The position numbers were made by a program, and so were the translations under genes. Below, piece by piece: positions 1-9,413 of a stretch of 13,271 nucleotides of DNA. The notes under the pieces were generated by a model, which searched no databases, was not told where the DNA came from, and was given only the letters and a program-made list of their open reading frames with translations. The stretch lies in NCBI GenBank assembly GCA_902628605.1, contig CACONV010000024.1:1-13271 (forward strand), read 5' to 3'. This DNA is from an uncultured Bacteroidota bacterium (GTDB lineage Bacteria; Bacteroidota; Bacteroidia; Flavobacteriales; Flavobacteriaceae). Every line of letters starts with the position of its first letter. Position 1 is the first letter of the stretch.

Positions 1-1800
1 AGTTTATTAGCAACCACAACACCTCGTTATGAAATTAGATGGGATTCCAAAGTTCCGTCGGAATCAAACTTTCAAGAAAAAAAAGTAAATCTTTCAAAAG
101 GTCTTTCTAAGATTTTAGGTAAAAGCTTTCATTATTACTTAAATACTTTAAACGATGCAAGAAAAGAGGGCAATAGATATCTTTTGATTTCTAAAAACTT
201 AAGTCATTCTAAATATAAACAAATTAGAAGTTTGCCTCTTTTTAATCTTTCTTCACTCAAAGGTGGATTAATAGTTGAGTCAAAGGAGGTTAGAGAAAAT
301 CCTATGGGTAAAATTTGTGAAAGGACAATTGGTTATGAAAAAAAGGACCCATCTGGGCACTATATAAGAGTTGGTCTTGAAGGTGCTTTCAGTCACTTTT
401 TAAAAGGGCAAAGTGGGCAAAGATTAAAACAGAAAATAGCTAATGGTCAATGGAAGCCAATTAATGACAATAATGAAAGAGAGCCAACTCAAGGTTATGA
501 TATTTTTTCAACAATTAATGTAAACATTCAAGATATAACACACCATGCACTTTTGCGGCAGTTAGAAAAATATAAGGCAGACCATGGTTGTGCAGTTGTA
601 ATGAAAACAAATACTGGAGAAGTAAAATCCATTGTTAATCTCTCTAAAACTAGAAGTGGCAAATATTATGAAAAATTTAATTATGCAGTAGCAGAGTCTC
701 AAGAACCAGGCTCAACATTTAAATTAATGTCTGTTATAGCAACATTAGAAAATAATAATGGAATTAGTGAAAAGTTGATAGATACAAAAAATGGTGAAAT
801 TACCTTTTATGAAAAATATAAAGTTCGAGATTCAAAAAAAGGTGGTTATGGAAAATTAAGACCATCTAAAGCTTTTGAGGTCTCTTCCAACACTGGCATT
901 GTGAAAATGGTATATGAAAATTTTAAAAATAATCCAGAAAAGTTTGTTGATAGACTGTATAATATGGGATTAAATGAGGTATTAGGTTTAAGTATTAAAG
1001 GAGAGGGTAAGCCAATGATTCCATACCCTGGAGATAAAAATTGGAGTGGAATTTCATTACCATGGATGGCATTTGGTTACGGAATCAAACTAACACCTCT
1101 TCAAATTCTCTCATTTTATAATGGTATAGCAAACGGAGGCGAAATAGTAAAACCTCGATTTGTATACAAAATAAAAAGCCCTGGATCATCTTCTATTAAA
1201 ACTTATGAAAAAGAAATTTTAAACCCATCTATTTGTTCAAATATAACACTAAGCAAAGTTCAAAAAATGATGTTCAATGTGATAGATAAAAAATGGGGAA
1301 CTGCAAACAAAATCAAAAGTAGCCAACTAAAAATGGCTGGAAAGACAGGTACATGCCAAATAGATTACACATCAGAGGAAACCCAATATGTATCGAGTTT
1401 TGTGGGTTATTTTCCATACGAAAAACCAGAATATTCGTGTATTGTAGTTGTCAATAAACCTAATAAGGAGATCGGATACTATGGAGGTGAAGTTGCAGCT
1501 CCCGTTTTTAAAGAAATAGCAGAAAAATTGTTCGTTAGAACCCCCAAAGAGATAATTGTTAAGTCTAACAACCATACAAACAATTCTTTAAAAAATTATA
1601 AGCAAATAGAAAATTATAAAATAAATAAACTTTCTGTTATCCCAAATTTCATAGGGATGCCGGCGATGGATGCAATAGTAATCCTTGAGCAAATGGGTTT
1701 AAAATTTGTACTTAAAGGGGAGGGAAAAGTATTCAATCAATCAATTAAATCTGGATCAAAAGTAGATTATAACAAAAAAATTATTCTACACCTATCATGA
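1..1800 (+). CDS. ftsI: Septal peptidoglycan transpeptidase FtsI (PBP3/PBP2x type), 5' end missing
   Basis: This is a class B penicillin-binding protein that cross-links septal peptidoglycan in the periplasm, working with FtsW. The frame is open from base 1 with no start codon. It begins SLLATTTPRYEIRWD, which in this family follows the N-terminal membrane anchor, so I infer that about 40-60 residues, including the anchor, lie outside the window. The TTG at 184 is internal and not a start. Of 599 visible residues, about 1-140 are the pedestal (dimerisation) region and about 170-510 the transpeptidase. All three catalytic motifs are present: STFK (S238 nucleophile, bases 712-723), SSN (295-297) and KTG (448-450, followed by T). 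Residues 543-599 form one PASTA domain, a C-terminal addition that is usual in Bacteroidota FtsI. The stop TGA shares the tetramer ATGA with the murE start, so translation of the two is probably coupled. The catalytic core looks intact and the identification is secure; only the exact 5' extent is unknown. Confidence 0.95.
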   Translation, partial: SLLATTTPRYEIRWDSKVPSESNFQEKKVNLSKGLSKILGKSFHYYLNTLNDARKEGNRYLLISKNLSHSKYKQIRSLPLFNLSSLKGGLIVESKEVRENPMGKICERTIGYEKKDPSGHYIRVGLEGAFSHFLKGQSGQRLKQKIANGQWKPINDNNEREPTQGYDIFSTINVNIQDITHHALLRQLEKYKADHGCAVVMKTNTGEVKSIVNLSKTRSGKYYEKFNYAVAESQEPGSTFKLMSVIATLENNNGISEKLIDTKNGEITFYEKYKVRDSKKGGYGKLRPSKAFEVSSNTGIVKMVYENFKNNPEKFVDRLYNMGLNEVLGLSIKGEGKPMIPYPGDKNWSGISLPWMAFGYGIKLTPLQILSFYNGIANGGEIVKPRFVYKIKSPGSSSIKTYEKEILNPSICSNITLSKVQKMMFNVIDKKWGTANKIKSSQLKMAGKTGTCQIDYTSEETQYVSSFVGYFPYEKPEYSCIVVVNKPNKEIGYYGGEVAAPVFKEIAEKLFVRTPKEIIVKSNNHTNNSLKNYKQIENYKINKLSVIPNFIGMPAMDAIVILEQMGLKFVLKGEGKVFNQSIKSGSKVDYNKKIILHLS

Positions 1801-3245
1801 AAGTATTAAAAGACATAATCTATGGTGTTGATTTAGATTCAATAAGAGGGGATACAAACTTAAATATCAACTCAATAGAATTTGACTCTAGAAAGGTTAA
1901 AAAGGGATCTTTGTTTGTTGCGATAAAGGGGAAAAATGTTGATGGCCATTCCTTTATTGACAAAGCAATAGAAAATGGAGCTTCGGCTGTAATTTACAAT
2001 GATTATACTTTCAAGGACCAGAAAATCACTTTTATTAAAACCCCGAACACGAGAAAATCTTTGTCATTGGTAGCCTCAAATTTTTATGAAAATCCATCAA
2101 AAAAAATAAAACTGGTTGGAATTACTGGAACCAATGGCAAAACAACAGTCGCTACTCTTCTATTCAATTTATTTAATAAAACAGGAATAAAATCAGGACT
2201 AATTTCTACTATCAACATAAAATATGCTGGAATTGAGATTGAAAATCAACAAACCACTCCAGATTCAAAAAAAATCAACGAAATACTCAGTGAAATGTTA
2301 GAAAATCAGATTGAGTTTTGTTTTATGGAGGTCTCTTCACATGGGATAGATCAGTATAGAATAAATGGGTTAAAATTTTATTGTGGAGTTTTTACAAATA
2401 TTACTAGAGATCATTTAGATTATCATAAGACTTTTGCTTGTTACAGGAATGTCAAAAAGAGGTTTTTTGACAGTCTTACATCTGACTCCTTTGCAATCAT
2501 AAATTCAGACGATAAAAACTCAAAATTCATGATTCAGAATTGTTTATCAAAAATTAAAACTTTTGGGATTAAAAACTTAGCAGACAATAATGGGAAAATT
2601 TTAGAAATTGATTTTTCGGGAATGCTTTTGAAAATTAATAACAAAGAGTTTTGGACACCACTTGTTGGTAAATTTAATGCCTCCAATCTCCTTGCAGTTT
2701 TTTCAGTAGCGAATATAGCTGGAATTAAGTCAATTGAAATTTTAAGAATCTTAAGTCAAACCAAAGGAATAAATGGGAGATTTGAAATTTTAAAAACCCC
2801 TAACAACGCATTTGTAATAGTGGATTATGCACACACCCCCAATAGTCTACAAAATGTTATAGACACAATAAGCCAGATAAGGACGAAAAACGAAGTGTTT
2901 ATTACGATAATAGGGTGTGGAGGTAACAGGGATTTAGGCAAAAGGTCAAAAATGGGGGAAATCGTTTTAAATGGTTGCGATAAAGTAATTTTCACTTCTG
3001 ATAATCCAAGATATGAAAAACCAGAGAAAATAATTAATGATATGTTATTTGGAATTAATCCCAATAACATGAAAAAAATTTCAAAAATAGTTAATAGAAA
3101 AGAAGCAATTGAAAACGGTTGTTCGCAACTTAATACTGGTGATATACTGTTGGTCGTTGGAAAGGGTCATGAAACTTATCAAGAAGTAAAAGGCGAGAAA
3201 ATTCCTTTTAATGATATTAAAATTGTAAAAGAATCATTTAGTTAA
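1797..3245 (+). CDS. murE: UDP-MurNAc-tripeptide ligase MurE, meso-DAP type predicted
   Basis: This is a cytoplasmic ATP-dependent Mur ligase that adds the third stem amino acid to UDP-MurNAc-L-Ala-D-Glu. Its 482 residues fit the family. The N-terminal UDP-binding domain (about 1-95) carries [12 protein letters not shown]. The central ATPase domain has the P-loop GTNGKTT at 111-117, the substrate motif [13 protein letters not shown] and TRDHLDYH. K220 in YRNVKKRFF matches the carbamylated lysine. The C-terminal domain contains DNPR at 402-405 (bases 3000-3011), the motif known to select meso-diaminopimelate; lysine-adding enzymes differ here. The substrate call is therefore a prediction from one motif. 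The ATG lies inside the ATGA that ends ftsI, and no other start is needed because the homologous N-terminus begins just after it. mraY follows after 5 nt, with no murF in between. Confidence 0.96.
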   Translation: MKVLKDIIYGVDLDSIRGDTNLNINSIEFDSRKVKKGSLFVAIKGKNVDGHSFIDKAIENGASAVIYNDYTFKDQKITFIKTPNTRKSLSLVASNFYENPSKKIKLVGITGTNGKTTVATLLFNLFNKTGIKSGLISTINIKYAGIEIENQQTTPDSKKINEILSEMLENQIEFCFMEVSSHGIDQYRINGLKFYCGVFTNITRDHLDYHKTFACYRNVKKRFFDSLTSDSFAIINSDDKNSKFMIQNCLSKIKTFGIKNLADNNGKILEIDFSGMLLKINNKEFWTPLVGKFNASNLLAVFSVANIAGIKSIEILRILSQTKGINGRFEILKTPNNAFVIVDYAHTPNSLQNVIDTISQIRTKNEVFITIIGCGGNRDLGKRSKMGEIVLNGCDKVIFTSDNPRYEKPEKIINDMLFGINPNNMKKISKIVNRKEAIENGCSQLNTGDILLVVGKGHETYQEVKGEKIPFNDIKIVKESFS

Positions 3246-3250
3246 ATATT

Positions 3251-4468
3251 ATGCTATACTACTTATTTAATTTTCTCGAATACAAATATCAGATTCCAGG
3301 AGCAGGACTTTTTCAATACATTTCATTTAGAGCTGCATTCGCCCTTATTTTTTCGCTAATTATATCAATTTTCTTTGGAAAGAAAATTATTAAAATTTTA
3401 ATACTAAACAATATTGGTGAAAAGGTAAGAATACTTGGTTTGAAAGATGAAACTAAAAAAAATGGTACACCTACTATGGGTGGAATTATTATAATAATAG
3501 GTACAATCTTACCGGTACTTTTATTTTCCAAATTTAATAACATATACATTATTTTGTTAATATTCACAACTACATGGATGGGTGTTATAGGTTTCATTGA
3601 TGATTATATTAAAATTTTCAAAAATGATAAAAAAGGTTTAAAAGGGAGTTTTAAAGTTATTGGTCAAATTATGTTAGGAATAGTTGTCAGCTCAACTATT
3701 TACTTCCATCCTGAAATAACAATCAAACAAAAAATATTGGAAAATTCCAAAACATCAAAAATTCATAACAAAACTTTTTATAAAGAAGAGAAATCTACAA
3801 AAACTACAATTCCATTGGTTAAGGATAACGAGTTCGACTATTATTATTTAATTAAGTGGACCACAATTCCCAAATCAATGACTTGGATAATTTTTATTCC
3901 AATGGTAGTTTTTATAATAACCGCTGTTTCAAATGGAGCAAACTTAACTGATGGAATTGATGGATTAGCAGCAGGGAGTTCCGCTATTATGGCGATAACA
4001 CTTGGAATTTTTGCATGGGTTTCTGGGAACATAATTTTTTCAGATTATTTAAATATTATGTATATACCTAATGTTGGAGAAATTACAGTTTTTGTCGCCG
4101 CATTTACTGGTGGTTTGATTGGATTTTTATGGTTTAATACATATCCAGCGGATGTTTTTATGGGTGACACTGGAAGTTTGACTGTTGGGGCTTTAATTTC
4201 AGTTATAGCAATTATGGTTAGAAAAGAATTATTACTTCCAATTATTTGTGGGATTTTTCTTATAGAAGTTTTATCTGTAATAATTCAAGTTTTCTTCTTC
4301 AAGTATACAAAAAATAAGAAAGGAGTGGGTAAAAGAATTTTTTTGATGTCTCCAATCCACCATCATTATCAAAAGAGAGGGATTCATGAGAGTAAAATTG
4401 TAAACAGATTTTTAATAATGGGAGTTTTATTAGGTGTCCTAGCAATTTTAACATTAAAAATAAGATGA
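3251..4468 (+). CDS. mraY: Phospho-MurNAc-pentapeptide transferase MraY (lipid I synthase)
   Basis: This is an integral inner-membrane enzyme that transfers phospho-MurNAc-pentapeptide from UDP to undecaprenyl phosphate, giving lipid I. About ten hydrophobic helices are visible. The conserved cytoplasmic-face motifs are all present: the [10 protein letters not shown] loop, the DD pair D117-D118 (GFIDDYIKI), [12 protein letters not shown] from N231, MGDTGSL with D306, and the histidine-rich [14 protein letters not shown] near the C-terminus. At 405 residues it is about 45 longer than E. coli MraY. The extra length is a hydrophilic Lys/Thr-rich segment at about 152-203 between helices 4 and 5, which the topology places in the periplasm. 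I recall such a segment as common in Bacteroidota, so it is probably lineage-typical. The ATG at 3251 follows murE by 5 nt with the context ATTATG and no Shine-Dalgarno sequence. The stop overlaps the murD start in ATGA. Confidence 0.97.
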   Translation: MLYYLFNFLEYKYQIPGAGLFQYISFRAAFALIFSLIISIFFGKKIIKILILNNIGEKVRILGLKDETKKNGTPTMGGIIIIIGTILPVLLFSKFNNIYIILLIFTTTWMGVIGFIDDYIKIFKNDKKGLKGSFKVIGQIMLGIVVSSTIYFHPEITIKQKILENSKTSKIHNKTFYKEEKSTKTTIPLVKDNEFDYYYLIKWTTIPKSMTWIIFIPMVVFIITAVSNGANLTDGIDGLAAGSSAIMAITLGIFAWVSGNIIFSDYLNIMYIPNVGEITVFVAAFTGGLIGFLWFNTYPADVFMGDTGSLTVGALISVIAIMVRKELLLPIICGIFLIEVLSVIIQVFFFKYTKNKKGVGKRIFLMSPIHHHYQKRGIHESKIVNRFLIMGVLLGVLAILTLKIR

Positions 4469-5805
4469 AAAGATTAGTTGCAATCTTGGGGTCTGGAGAA
4501 AGTGGAAGAGGTGCAGCAATTCTTGCCAAAAAGGTAGGATACGAAGTTTTCGTTTCTGATTCGAATAAAATTTCAAAACAAACAAAGTTATTGTTTAAAA
4601 AACTATCCATTGATTACGAAGAAAATCATCACTCAATAGATAAAATTGTAAAAGCTGATAAAGTAATTAAAAGCCCAGGTATTGACAAAAAGTCGGATTT
4701 AATAATTGATATAAATAAAAAGGGGATTGATGTAATATCAGAAATTGAGTTTGGATTTTTACAAACTGATTCAAAAATTATAGGGGTGACAGGCAGCAAT
4801 GGTAAAACTACTACAGCATCTATGATTTATCATATTTTAAAAAAGTCAGGATTTAATGTTGCTTTAGCGGGAAATATTGGTAAAAGTTTTTCAGAGTCTA
4901 TTGCTGAACAAAAATATCAAATTTATGTTCTAGAAATCAGCAGCTTCCAATTAGACAATATTATGGATTTTACCGCTGATATTTCTGTAATTACAAGTAT
5001 TTCCCCGGATCATTTAGATAGGTATAACTATGATTTTAACGAATATATAAAAGCTAAACTTAGGATAACCCTCAATCAAAGTATAAACCAATTTTTAATT
5101 TTTAACTCCGATGACAAGGAGTTAAAAAAAGCTGTAAAAAAGTATGCTCAAAACGTTACTCAATTCCCATACGGTTTTAATCATCCAAAAGGAGATTTAA
5201 CTACTACTGTAAAAAAGAAATCAATAATTGTTAAAGAAAAAAAAAATATTAATATGTATGATACTTTAAATTTTTCCCTCAAAGGGAGACATAATTTACT
5301 AAATGCAATGGCTGCAGTTTCAGTAGCTAGACTTTTAAAAGTCTCGAATAAATGTATAAGAGATAGTTTAATTAGTTTTTCAAATGTAGAACACAGACTA
5401 GAGGAGGTATTAAAAATACAAAATATAACCTATATAAATGATTCAAAAGCTACGAATGTTAATGCAACTTTTTATGCTCTTGAAAGCATGGAGGGACAAA
5501 CGGTGTGGATTGCCGGTGGTATAGATAAAGGCAATAATTACATGGAACTACTACCCTTGGTAAGAGAAAAGGTAAAATCAATTGTTTGTATTGGATTGGA
5601 TAATGAAAAAATTATTGAATCTTTTTCTCCTGTTGTTGATGTTTTAGTTGAGACTCAATCTATGTCTGAAGCAGTAAAAATTGCACATAAATTAGCTAAT
5701 AAAAAGGAGTATGTTTTATTGTCACCTGCTTGTGCAAGTTTTGATCTTTTCAAAAACTTTGAAGATCGTGGAAATCAATTCAAAAAAGCAGTAAGAAACC
5801 TCTAA
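4465..5805 (+). CDS. murD: UDP-MurNAc-L-alanine--D-glutamate ligase MurD
   Basis: This cytoplasmic Mur ligase adds D-glutamate to UDP-MurNAc-L-Ala using ATP. Its 446 residues are of normal length. The N-terminal Rossmann-like domain has [12 protein letters not shown] near the start, the signature that separates MurD from its paralogues in this cluster. The central domain has the P-loop GSNGKTT at 110-116, EISSFQLD and SPDHLDRY. K198 in YIKAK is at the position of the carbamylated lysine of E. coli MurD. The C-terminal domain carries [20 protein letters not shown] and [10 protein letters not shown], the last being the D-Glu binding region. The start ATG overlaps the mraY stop (ATGA), which suggests coupled translation. 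An uninterrupted run of ten A bases (5237-5246) lies in the coding sequence but the frame stays intact through it. Confidence 0.97.
   Translation: MKRLVAILGSGESGRGAAILAKKVGYEVFVSDSNKISKQTKLLFKKLSIDYEENHHSIDKIVKADKVIKSPGIDKKSDLIIDINKKGIDVISEIEFGFLQTDSKIIGVTGSNGKTTTASMIYHILKKSGFNVALAGNIGKSFSESIAEQKYQIYVLEISSFQLDNIMDFTADISVITSISPDHLDRYNYDFNEYIKAKLRITLNQSINQFLIFNSDDKELKKAVKKYAQNVTQFPYGFNHPKGDLTTTVKKKSIIVKEKKNINMYDTLNFSLKGRHNLLNAMAAVSVARLLKVSNKCIRDSLISFSNVEHRLEEVLKIQNITYINDSKATNVNATFYALESMEGQTVWIAGGIDKGNNYMELLPLVREKVKSIVCIGLDNEKIIESFSPVVDVLVETQSMSEAVKIAHKLANKKEYVLLSPACASFDLFKNFEDRGNQFKKAVRNL
5237..5246 (+). repeat. A10 homopolymer inside murD
   Basis: Ten consecutive A bases occur in frame, read as part of VKEKKNI. 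It is the longest single-base run I noticed in the window; others are A9 at 9261-9269 in murC and A8 at 77-84 in ftsI. Tracts of this length can cause polymerase slippage, but the frame is correct on both sides and no functional role is shown. Confidence 0.9.
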
Positions 5806-5810
5806 TAATT

Positions 5811-7007
5811 ATGCAAAGACCACTACTAGAAGGGGATAGAGTTTTATGGGCACTTTTAGCATTGTTGGCTCTTTTTTCTTTCTTTCCTATCTTTAGTGCA
5901 AGTTCTAATTTAAGTTACGTTATAGGAAATGGAACACCTTGGCAATATTTACTGAAACATACATTCATATTAATAACTGGGTTCCTTTTAATTTTAAGTG
6001 TCCATAAAATTCCTTTTTATTATTTTAAAGGTATATCTATTTTACTCCTACCAATTGTAATTTTAATGTTGCTGTATACCATAAGTCAAGGCAATATGAT
6101 TGATGGAGTAAACGCAAGTAGGTGGATTAAAATTCCGATAATTGGGATTAGTTTTCAAACATCTTCTTTAGCTTCATTAATTTTGATGATTTATATAGCA
6201 TATTATCTTGATAAAGTTAAAGCACAAAAAACTGATTTTAAAAATTCATTATTCCCTTTGTGGACTCCCATTTTTTTAGTATTTATATTAGTTTTCCCAA
6301 CAAATTTATCAACTGCATTGATTGTTCTATTTACTGTTTTTTTGATTCTAATTTACGGTTCTTATCCGATTAAATATTTATTAAATATTTTTTTAATTGG
6401 TTTTTTTTCATTTACGACATTTATTTTTTTAGCAATTAAATATCCCGAAAAAGCTCCAGACAGATTAGGAACATGGATAAACAGAGTTGAAAATTATTTT
6501 AACCCCTCGTTGAGTAAGGATGGAAATTATCAGATTGAAAGAGCAAAAATTGCAATAGCCTCTGGAGGTATAACTGGTTTAGGAGTTGGCAAAAGTGTAA
6601 TGAAAAACTTCTTACCTCAAAGTAGCTCAGACTTTATTTACGCTATTATTGTTGAAGAATACGGATTAATTGGAGGAATAATGGTAATCTTAATTTATTT
6701 GTTAATTCTCTTTAGAATAACAGTTATTCTCCACCATGCAAGCAATGCTTATGGTAAATTATTAGTTATTGCAACCGGTCTACCAATCATTATTCAAGCA
6801 TTTATTAACATAGGTGTTGCTTTAAATATTTTTCCTGTTACAGGACAAACTCTGCCATTGCTAAGTAGTGGTGGGTCCGCAGCTTGGGTTACATGCATAG
6901 CTTTTGGAATAATTCTGAGTGTAAGTGAGGAAAGATTCAGTCAAGGAAGAATAAAGCAAGCTAAACCGGTTTCAAATCCATTATTAATTATCAGTGAAGA
7001 AAAATAG
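5811..7007 (+). CDS. ftsW: Septal peptidoglycan glycosyltransferase FtsW (SEDS family)
   Basis: This is a polytopic membrane protein of the SEDS family that polymerises lipid II into septal glycan in partnership with the class B PBP FtsI. Its 398 residues contain about ten hydrophobic segments, the first at about 10-30 after a short basic/acidic start. Visible family motifs are NASRW at 101-105 (the usual N-G-A-x-R-W-I region), QTSSLASL in the fourth segment, the large periplasmic loop at about 210-275 with QIERAKIAIASGG, and SSDFIYA with D274, which aligns with the catalytic aspartate of SEDS enzymes. FPVTGQTLPLLSSGGSA follows in the ninth or tenth helix. FtsW is preferred over RodA because of its place in the division cluster with ftsI; sequence alone is less decisive. 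It starts 5 nt after murD with the context ATTATG. Its last 14 nt overlap murG. Confidence 0.94.
   Translation: MQRPLLEGDRVLWALLALLALFSFFPIFSASSNLSYVIGNGTPWQYLLKHTFILITGFLLILSVHKIPFYYFKGISILLLPIVILMLLYTISQGNMIDGVNASRWIKIPIIGISFQTSSLASLILMIYIAYYLDKVKAQKTDFKNSLFPLWTPIFLVFILVFPTNLSTALIVLFTVFLILIYGSYPIKYLLNIFLIGFFSFTTFIFLAIKYPEKAPDRLGTWINRVENYFNPSLSKDGNYQIERAKIAIASGGITGLGVGKSVMKNFLPQSSSDFIYAIIVEEYGLIGGIMVILIYLLILFRITVILHHASNAYGKLLVIATGLPIIIQAFINIGVALNIFPVTGQTLPLLSSGGSAAWVTCIAFGIILSVSEERFSQGRIKQAKPVSNPLLIISEEK
6994..7007 (+). other. 14-nt ftsW/murG overlap with GTG start
   Basis: The purine-rich overlap runs from the murG GTG to the ftsW TAG. No Shine-Dalgarno motif precedes the GTG; the upstream bases are AT-rich ftsW codons. 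A terminating ribosome on ftsW would lie across the murG start, which fits coupled re-initiation. This is an inference from layout. Confidence 0.8.
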
Positions 7008-8088
7008 AATAATAATATCTGGTGGTGGGACTGGAGGTCATATTTATCCAGGGATTGCGATTGGGAATTATTTAAAAAAAATTAATCACTTGAACCAAAT
7101 TTTATTTGTAGGTGCTTTTGGAAATATGGAAATGAAGAAAGTTCCCCAAGCAGGATTTAACATAAAGGGATTATGGATTTCAGGCCTTAACAGAAAAAAG
7201 TGGTGGAAGAACATTTTTCTCCCTGCAAAAATACTAGTAAGTCTCTTTCAAGCACTTTTAATTTGGGTTAAATTTAGGCCAGATATTATGATAGGGACTG
7301 GAGGATATGCAAGTCTTCCCATTTTAATCGTTGGGTCAATTTTCAAAACAAAAATTGTTATTCAAGAACAAAATTATTTACCAGGCATTAGTAATAAAAT
7401 ACTCTCTCGTTTTGCAATAATTATAGCTGTAGCTTATGAAAATATGGAAAGGTTCTTTCCACACCAAAAAATTATTTTAACCGGTAATCCAGTTAGAAAT
7501 TCATTGATTCAATCTAAACTAGAAATACAAAGTATTAAAAATAATAGTCATTTAGACAAAATTGGTTTGAATCTCCTTGTTTTAGGTGGTAGTTTAGGTT
7601 CTGAAAAAATAAATGAAGTTATTTACAATAATCTATTTTTCTTCAAAAAAAATAAAATAAAGCTAATATGGCAGTGCGGAAAAAAATATTATAATAAATA
7701 CAAGAATTTCAAAGACAAGTGGATTAATATTTTTCCTTTTTTGGAACAAATTGAAAAGTTCTACGACGAATGCGATATAATTATTTCACGAGCTGGAGCT
7801 TTAACAATTTCTGAACTTTGTATTGTCGCAAAACCATCTATTTTAATTCCCTCTCCTAATGTTTCGGAAAATCATCAACTTCATAACGCAAAATATTTAC
7901 TAGACAGAAGAGCTGCAATTATGATTGAAGAAAAAGAAGTTGATAATGAATTTATAATAGAATTAGAAAAAATTGTTGTGTCCAAGTTAGTCCGAAAACA
8001 ACTTTCAACGGCAATTTGTAAACTTGCCAAACCCGATGCAACTAAAGATATAGCATTTCAAATAAATAAAATTTTAGCTAATGGTTAA
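6994..8088 (+). CDS. murG: Lipid II synthase MurG (GlcNAc transferase), GTG start
   Basis: This GT28-family glycosyltransferase acts on the cytoplasmic face of the membrane and adds GlcNAc from UDP-GlcNAc to lipid I, giving lipid II. Its 364 residues match the family. The N-domain has the G-loop GGGTGGH at 10-16 and MIGTGGYASLP, a second glycine loop. The linker region shows TGNPVR. The C-domain has VLGGSLGSEKIN and SRAGALTISEL (265-275), with E274 at the position that contacts the UDP-GlcNAc ribose. These are followed by the nucleotide-sugar region IPSPNVSENHQLHNA. The start is GTG at 6994: no ATG lies between it and the essential G-loop, and it gives the usual short lead-in MKKNRIIIS. This places the first 14 nt inside the 3' end of ftsW, so initiation is probably coupled to ftsW termination. 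Confidence 0.95.
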   Translation: MKKNRIIISGGGTGGHIYPGIAIGNYLKKINHLNQILFVGAFGNMEMKKVPQAGFNIKGLWISGLNRKKWWKNIFLPAKILVSLFQALLIWVKFRPDIMIGTGGYASLPILIVGSIFKTKIVIQEQNYLPGISNKILSRFAIIIAVAYENMERFFPHQKIILTGNPVRNSLIQSKLEIQSIKNNSHLDKIGLNLLVLGGSLGSEKINEVIYNNLFFFKKNKIKLIWQCGKKYYNKYKNFKDKWINIFPFLEQIEKFYDECDIIISRAGALTISELCIVAKPSILIPSPNVSENHQLHNAKYLLDRRAAIMIEEKEVDNEFIIELEKIVVSKLVRKQLSTAICKLAKPDATKDIAFQINKILANG

Positions 8089-9406
8089 GGTAGGCACTTA
8101 CTATTTTATAGGGATTGGAGGCATTGGGATGTCATCTATTGCTAAATATCTAGTGGCTAATAACTTTAAAGTTGGAGGATATGACTTAACAAAAACAGAT
8201 ATAACAGATACTTTAGAAAAAAATGGAATAGAAATTAATTATAAAGATGAATTAAATAGCATTCCATTACAATTTACAAATCAAGATGTAATAATAATCT
8301 TTACTCCAGCAGTCACAACAAAAAATAGACAACTCGGTTTTTTTAAAAGTCAAGGAAATCCAATTTTTAAAAGAGCAGAATTTCTCGGTATTTTAACTAA
8401 AAAATTCAAAACAATTGCAATTGCTGGGACACATGGTAAAACTACTACGGCTGCAATAGTTACTCATCTTTTTTACAAAACAAGGCAATCTTTCACAGCC
8501 TTTGTTGGGGGTGTTTTAAATGAATTTAATTCAAATGTTATAATTAATGGAAATAAATATGCAATTGTAGAAGCAGACGAATACGATAGATCGTTCTTAA
8601 ATCTAGAACCTAGTTATGGACTTGTCACTTCGATAGATTCCGATCATTTGGACATATATGGAAGTTTTGATGAAGTAAAAAAATCATTTAGAGAATTTAT
8701 TGAAAAAATTACAGATAAAGTTGTTATAAGTAAAGGATTAGGAGTTGATGGAATAACTTATAGTCTAAATAAGAAGGCTGACTATTCAGCGAATAATATA
8801 AGCTTTTCAAAAACTGGTTATTTTTTTGATTTAACTACCCCTTCAAGAATATATAAATCGGTTTTTTTCAGCCAGCTAGGACTTCATAATTTATTAAATG
8901 CAATTGGAGCCTTCGCTATTTCAAGTCAAGTTGGAATAGATGAAAAAGAATTATGTAAAGCTCTTTCAACATTTGAGGGAGTAAAAAGAAGGTTTCAACT
9001 TGTTTTAAATTCAAAAAAGGATATAATAATTGATGACTATGCACATCATCCAAATGAAATAAATGCAGTTTGGAGTGCCTTAAAAGATCTTTATCCTTAT
9101 GATAAAAAATGTGTAATATTTCAACCCCATCTTTACTCCAGAACAAAAGACTTTATGAATGAGTTTGCCCTAGCTTTAAGTCAATTTGACCGTGTTATTT
9201 TGTTACCAATTTATCCGGCAAGGGAGTTACCTATTGAAGGAATTAGATCTTCGGTTTTACAAAAAAAAATTAAATCAAAAAATATAGTTGAATTAGTTAA
9301 ACGAGAGAATTTGTTATCATATATAAATAACATTCCAGAAAAAATAAAAGTATTTTTGGGTGCTGGCGATATTGGTCTGGAAATTAAAAAAATCATGGAA
9401 AATTAA
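8081..9406 (+). CDS. murC: UDP-MurNAc--L-alanine ligase MurC
   Basis: This cytoplasmic Mur ligase starts the stem peptide by joining L-alanine to UDP-MurNAc with ATP. Its 441 residues fit the shorter bacterial MurC proteins. The N-terminal Rossmann domain has FIGIGGIGMSS (9-19), diagnostic of MurC. The central domain has the P-loop GTHGKTT at 116-122, with His in place of the Asn or Ser of MurE and MurD, then VEADEYDRSFL and SDHLDIYG. The C-terminal domain has DDYAHHPNEI and FQPHLYSRT. All key residues I can check are present. The ATG at 8081 lies within the last 8 nt of murG and is the only ATG placed to give the short lead-in before the GIGGIG loop. ftsQ follows directly, with neither murB nor ddl in between, unlike E. 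coli. Confidence 0.96.
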   Translation: MVKVGTYYFIGIGGIGMSSIAKYLVANNFKVGGYDLTKTDITDTLEKNGIEINYKDELNSIPLQFTNQDVIIIFTPAVTTKNRQLGFFKSQGNPIFKRAEFLGILTKKFKTIAIAGTHGKTTTAAIVTHLFYKTRQSFTAFVGGVLNEFNSNVIINGNKYAIVEADEYDRSFLNLEPSYGLVTSIDSDHLDIYGSFDEVKKSFREFIEKITDKVVISKGLGVDGITYSLNKKADYSANNISFSKTGYFFDLTTPSRIYKSVFFSQLGLHNLLNAIGAFAISSQVGIDEKELCKALSTFEGVKRRFQLVLNSKKDIIIDDYAHHPNEINAVWSALKDLYPYDKKCVIFQPHLYSRTKDFMNEFALALSQFDRVILLPIYPARELPIEGIRSSVLQKKIKSKNIVELVKRENLLSYINNIPEKIKVFLGAGDIGLEIKKIMEN

Positions 9407-9413
9407 AATAGTT

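Noticed and set aside
184..186. TTG as the start of ftsI
   Set aside because: The same frame is open from base 1 and the upstream residues are recognisably FtsI, so the true start is outside the window.
2825..4610. Several minus-strand open frames of 62-103 codons across murE, mraY and murD
   Set aside because: All are antisense to strongly conserved coding sequence, and one spans the mraY/murD junction. None looks like a known protein.
9351..9358. TATTTTTG, a match to the Bacteroidota -7 element TAnnTTTG, about 55 nt upstream of ftsQ
   Set aside because: No TTG lies at the expected spacing upstream, and such an AT-rich octamer is expected by chance in this sequence.
9360..9413. In-frame GTG at 9360 as an earlier ftsQ start
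   Set aside because: It would overlap murC by 47 nt and add 18 residues ahead of the membrane helix, while the ATG at 9414 has the same RTTATG context as the other free starts.
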